From NCBI GenBank assembly GCA_001184405.1, contig LFMX01000005.1, positions 1-64,000 on the forward strand: a stretch of 64,000 nt of DNA. The letters run 5' to 3'. The notes below the pieces were generated by a model. That model did not search any database. It was not told the origin of the DNA and worked only from the letters and a program-made list of their open reading frames with translations. Each line of letters begins with the position of its first letter. Within the stretch, counting starts at the first letter, position 1. The DNA is from Candidatus Burkholderia humilis (GTDB lineage: Bacteria > Pseudomonadota > Gammaproteobacteria > Burkholderiales > Burkholderiaceae). The translations under genes and the position numbers were made by a program. This document shows, piece after piece, positions 61,456 through 64,000 of this stretch.

Positions 61456-62066
61456 ATACTGACAGATAGCACGAAAACAGAGGTGGCGTGGCATCGGCCG
61501 ATTTTTCAATAGGGCTGACATACGTAGAATCCCGACCTTCAAAGGGATGAGGGCGAATGCCAGACGGACGGTGCCATCGGTGTAAGGCCGACGACGCGAT
61601 GGCGGCGGGTAGAACGGTCACCGGCAATCTGCCCCGCCAACCTATGGCGAGGCCGGTTATCAGCCTCCGACAGGCCTTGCCACTTTGTCCATTTATTCCC
61701 ACTGGCTCCTGGGCCTTGGTGCTTTGCGATGCGCGATCTGCTGGGGCGGTTGAATCGGGCGCGGCTTTAGCCGCACCCGAATTTTTTCCACACCGCCTGA
61801 TGTTGTTTTCCAGCGGTCCGCTTTGTGACCGTCGCGGAAAGTAGACGAAGCCGGTTTCGTCGGTGCCGGCGCATGTGGCTTCGAAAGCACCATCCACGAT
61901 CGTCTTTAAGCGCATGCGAGCTTTTTATGGGTGTCAACTTCGAACGAGCATGGAGCCAGAGCATGCGCCTGCGTCTGGTCTTCGCCTTCCATTGTTTCCG
62001 ATACGTCATCGAATACCGGGTTTGCCCCGTCCGGAGCGGCGACGTCGCTGGTCTCCTCGACGGTGA
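61456..62066. other. Mobile-element debris between immunity region and intron remnant
   Basis: Includes the right copy of the 32-bp repeat (61520-61551), about 150 bp resembling the sequence after the left copy, and a minus-strand stretch FTVEETSDVAAPDGANPVFD (ends near 62065) that I cannot assign. No intact gene seen. Confidence 0.35.
61520..61551. repeat. 32-bp direct repeat, right copy
   Basis: Matches 54651-54682 with a single mismatch. Together the two copies bracket the Calx-beta / RHS-toxin / immunity segment (6.9 kb). Confidence 0.75.
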
Positions 62067-62306
62067 ATCGGGATAGGGGCAGGCCTCGCGGCCCGGCCCC
62101 TCCCACACCACCGTGCGTACGGGTCCGTACACGGCGGTTCGGATCAGTTAATTGGCGCTGGACCGACCGACGGCAGGCCCAGCGAACGGAAGCCCAGCAA
62201 TGTCCCGCCTGAATGTAGCTTTGTGCCTTTGCCACGGCCTGATGCGCCGAGCGTCCTGGGCGGAAGCCATAACTGGAGTCCGAGAGCGTCGGGTCCCACT
62301 GCCTTG
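62067..62306 (-). mobile_element. 3' remnant of a group II intron with domains V and VI
   Basis: On the minus strand: a reverse-transcriptase piece [20 protein letters not shown] then [13 protein letters not shown] is fused by internal deletion to a maturase end [18 protein letters not shown] (stop 62144). Next come a domain V hairpin (about 62140-62106: CCGTGTACGG / CCGTACGCACGG type stem) and a domain VI stem (GGGAGGGGC / GCCCCTATCCC) with the bulged branch-point A. The intron ends ...CCCGAT at 62067. Most of the RT and all 5' intron structure are gone, so it cannot splice or move. Confidence 0.78.
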
Positions 62307-63071
62307 CGGCAATACCGCCGCGCCCATGCGCCGCGCAATCACGCCCGTGCGCTGCGACAAGTACGCCGAATTCCGATGATCGTCGTAATACTTCGGGCGC
62401 GGCAACATCACCGCAAGCCGCGCGCTTTGCCATGCCGTCAGTTTCGACGCGCTCGTCTTGTAGTAATGCTGCGCGGCGGCTTCCGCGCCATACACGCCGT
62501 TGCCCCATTCGACCGAGTTCATATAGATCTCGAAAATGCGTTCCTTGTCCATCCAGAACTCGAGCATGCCGGTGATCACGAGTTCTTCCGCCTTGCGGAT
62601 ATAACTTTTCTCTCGCGATAAAAACAGATTGCGCGCCAACTGCTGAGAAATGGTCGATCCGCCGAACGCAAGCTTGCCGCGCGCCTTGTTCTTTTCCCAC
62701 GCCTGAAGAATCGCGTCGATTTCGAAGCCGTTGTTATTGGTGAAATTCGCATCTTCCGACGCGATGATCGCGCGCTTCAAATTACGCGAAATCTGGTCCT
62801 ACGGCACCCACGTGCGCTGCAGCGTGATGCCCGGATGCGTCTTCGCGAGCGTCCACGCGTCCGAGCGCATGAAGGCGGTTTCGCCGGGATTCACGCGCGT
62901 CCAGATGCCGATCTGCACAAAAAAATAAATCTGCGTGGCGATGGCGGCAATCGCCATCACCGAGACGAAATAGAGAATCCAGCGGGCTGGCCCGAGCCGC
63001 GCTTTCCGATGCGTACGCGTGGCGCCTGAAGGCATGCCGCTTTTGCCGCTACCGATAGGCGCGGTCGTCAT
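62306..63071 (-). pseudogene. mtgA: Monofunctional peptidoglycan transglycosylase MtgA, nonsense codon and fused end
   Basis: ATG 63071 lies 1 nt after the aroE stop. N-terminal TM (WILYFVSVMAIAAIATQIYF), then TLAKTHPGITLQRTWVP, then TAG at 62801-62799 where Tyr is expected (WVPYDQIS). The transglycosylase core stays open: [20 protein letters not shown] (catalytic Glu), [60 protein letters not shown]. The last codons ([10 protein letters not shown]) run into the intron remnant. MtgA polymerises glycan strands and is normally redundant with class A PBPs. Confidence 0.85.
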
Positions 63072-63072
63072 G

Positions 63073-63921
63073 TCAGGCTTTCACCGCCAAAATGTCGCGC
63101 AACTCGCGCCGCGCCGCGCCGCCATCCGGACGCACGCCGCGCCAGATAAAGAACGATTCCGCCGCCTGCTCGACCAGCATGCCCAGACCGTCCGCCGTGC
63201 GCGCGCCGAGTGCCGACGCGTGCTGCATGAAGACGGTCGGCTTCGCGCTGTACATCATGTCGTAGGCGAGCGTGCCCGCGCCGAACGCGCCGTCGTCGCA
63301 ATCGGGCAAGGCGGCATCCAGACTGCCGGCGGTCGCGTTGATGACCACATCGTATTGCCCGCGCTCGACGCTCGATGCGTCTCCGCCGGCGAACTTCACG
63401 CCTTTCTCGCTCGCGGTCTGCGCAAACTGATCGACGAGCTGATGCGCCTTCGCCACCGTGCGATTGACGATGGCCAGTTCCGCGGGCGCGCGATCGAAAA
63501 TCGGCAACACGACGCCGCGCGCCGCGCCGCCCGCGCCGAGCAGCAGCACGCGCGCGCCTTTCAGACTCACGCCGAGGTTCGCTTCGATGTCACGCACGAG
63601 GCCGACGCCATCGGTGTTGTCGCCGCGAATGCCGTCGGTATCGAAGGAAAGCGTGTTGACTGCGCCCGCCGCTGCCACACGTGGCAACAAGGAAGTTGCG
63701 AGCGCGTGGGCTTCGAGCTTGAACGGCACCGTCACGTTCATGCCGCGCCCGCCGGACACGATGAACGCCTTCACCGTGTCCGCGAAACCGTTGAGCGGCC
63801 CGAGAATGCGGCCGTATTCGATCGGCTCGCCGGTCTGCTCGGCGAACTTCGCGTGAATCCACGGCGATTTGCTGTGCTTGACCGGATTGCCGATCACCGC
63901 GTATTGGTCTTTTCCGCTCAT
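63073..63921 (-). CDS. aroE: Shikimate dehydrogenase AroE
   Basis: 282 residues, intact. VIGNPVKHSKSPWIHAKFAE (substrate Ser pair), MNVTVPFKLEA (catalytic Lys), GDNTDGVGLVRDIE (catalytic Asp region), VLLLGAGGAARGVVLPI and VNRTVAKAHQL (NADP binding), MMYSAKPT and GLGMLVEQAAESFFIWRGVR are all present. It reduces 3-dehydroshikimate to shikimate with NADPH in aromatic amino acid synthesis. ATG 63921 overlaps the stop of the upstream gene (ATGA), and mtgA follows after 1 nt, the usual order in Burkholderia. Confidence 0.95.
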   Translation of the reverse strand: MSGKDQYAVIGNPVKHSKSPWIHAKFAEQTGEPIEYGRILGPLNGFADTVKAFIVSGGRGMNVTVPFKLEAHALATSLLPRVAAAGAVNTLSFDTDGIRGDNTDGVGLVRDIEANLGVSLKGARVLLLGAGGAARGVVLPIFDRAPAELAIVNRTVAKAHQLVDQFAQTASEKGVKFAGGDASSVERGQYDVVINATAGSLDAALPDCDDGAFGAGTLAYDMMYSAKPTVFMQHASALGARTADGLGMLVEQAAESFFIWRGVRPDGGAARRELRDILAVKA

Positions 63922-64000
63922 TGCTTCGATTCCTGCGTGTCGCCGGTTTGCTCCGGCTGCGGCTCCGTGGACGCTTCGGCCTGCGCTTCCGCTTCGCTTT
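63918..64000 (-). CDS. rnb: C-terminal tail of the gene upstream of aroE, probably RNase II
   Basis: The frame reads SEAEAQAEASTEPQPEQTGD then TQESKQ and stop, overlapping the aroE start. This low-complexity acidic tail alone does not identify the gene. I assign it to ribonuclease II from the known Burkholderia order rnb-aroE-mtgA; the body of the gene is outside the window. Confidence 0.5.
   Translation of the reverse strand, partial: SEAEAQAEASTEPQPEQTGDTQESKQ

Noticed and set aside
61930-62066. IS66 transposase fragment (FDDVSETME phrase)
   Set aside because: Only a nine-residue resemblance; the flanking residues do not follow the family, so the assignment is not supported.

Overview
The window looks like a chromosome segment of a Burkholderiaceae betaproteobacterium of the Paraburkholderia/Caballeronia type. 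The intact core genes (plsY end, yajQ, murB, aroE, rnb end) and their GC-rich codon use point there. The most striking property is gene decay. The core genes named above are open, but nearly every long accessory or metabolic gene carries one or more frameshifts or nonsense codons. This fits an eroding genome such as a host-restricted symbiont. A draft assembly with indel errors is the main alternative, and raw reads would separate the two. All assignments come from reading motifs by eye; no alignment was run.

Region 1 (1-1.96 kb) is core: plsY end, yajQ, murB. Region 2 (about 2.0-16.6 kb) is a genomic island that starts at an IS5-type transposase tail and ends inside a polyamine-synthase-like gene. 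It holds remnants of defence-type genes: Wadjet JetC/JetD, an Mrr-like nuclease, an HNH endonuclease, and a large HTH / PD-(D/E)XK / STAND NTPase gene with its own divergent promoter region. A few small genes are intact (a Fur-family regulator, zinc-ribbon proteins, a small membrane protein).

Region 3 (16.6-30.7 kb) is ancestral chromosome with heavy decay: polyamine synthase, SphA-like channel, EAL-CBS-GGDEF protein, aroG, an intact HAD phosphatase, and a sugar-acid catabolic cluster (MFS, amidohydrolase, SAF-type oxidoreductase, GntP permease) divergent from an intact GntR regulator with two GGTATACC boxes. It ends with an inverted pair of 72-codon ORFs and the first 43 codons of frmA.

Region 4 (30.74 to about 54.6 kb) is a degraded integrative/conjugative element of a layout I associate with alphaproteobacteria: trbE'-D-C-B, CopG, traG, eexN, lysR, a metabolic cargo block (DMT transporter, FAD/NAD(P) protein, CoA-transferase, MocR regulator), relaxase, traF, RHH protein, parA, iterons, repA, AlpA-like, DUF2285, DUF2958, XRE, and two DUF736 copies flanking a superfamily 1 helicase. 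Translational coupling by ATGA overlaps is pervasive, so this was once a compact operon. trbE is cut off and fused to frmA; trbJ-I are missing.

Region 5 (54.6-61.5 kb), bracketed by a 32-bp direct repeat, carries a secreted Calx-beta protein and a long RHS/YD-repeat protein ending in a HINT domain and a small toxin-like tip, followed 3 nt later by an intact putative immunity gene. Region 6 (62.07-64 kb) is a group II intron remnant (domains V and VI visible) abutting mtgA (nonsense-mutated), then intact aroE and the rnb end.

Several lesions are copy-number changes of short tandem repeats (10-bp in parA, 7-bp in the HINT toxin and CoA-transferase, 24-bp in DUF2285, 2-bp in DUF736). Replication slippage therefore appears to be a major mutational route here.
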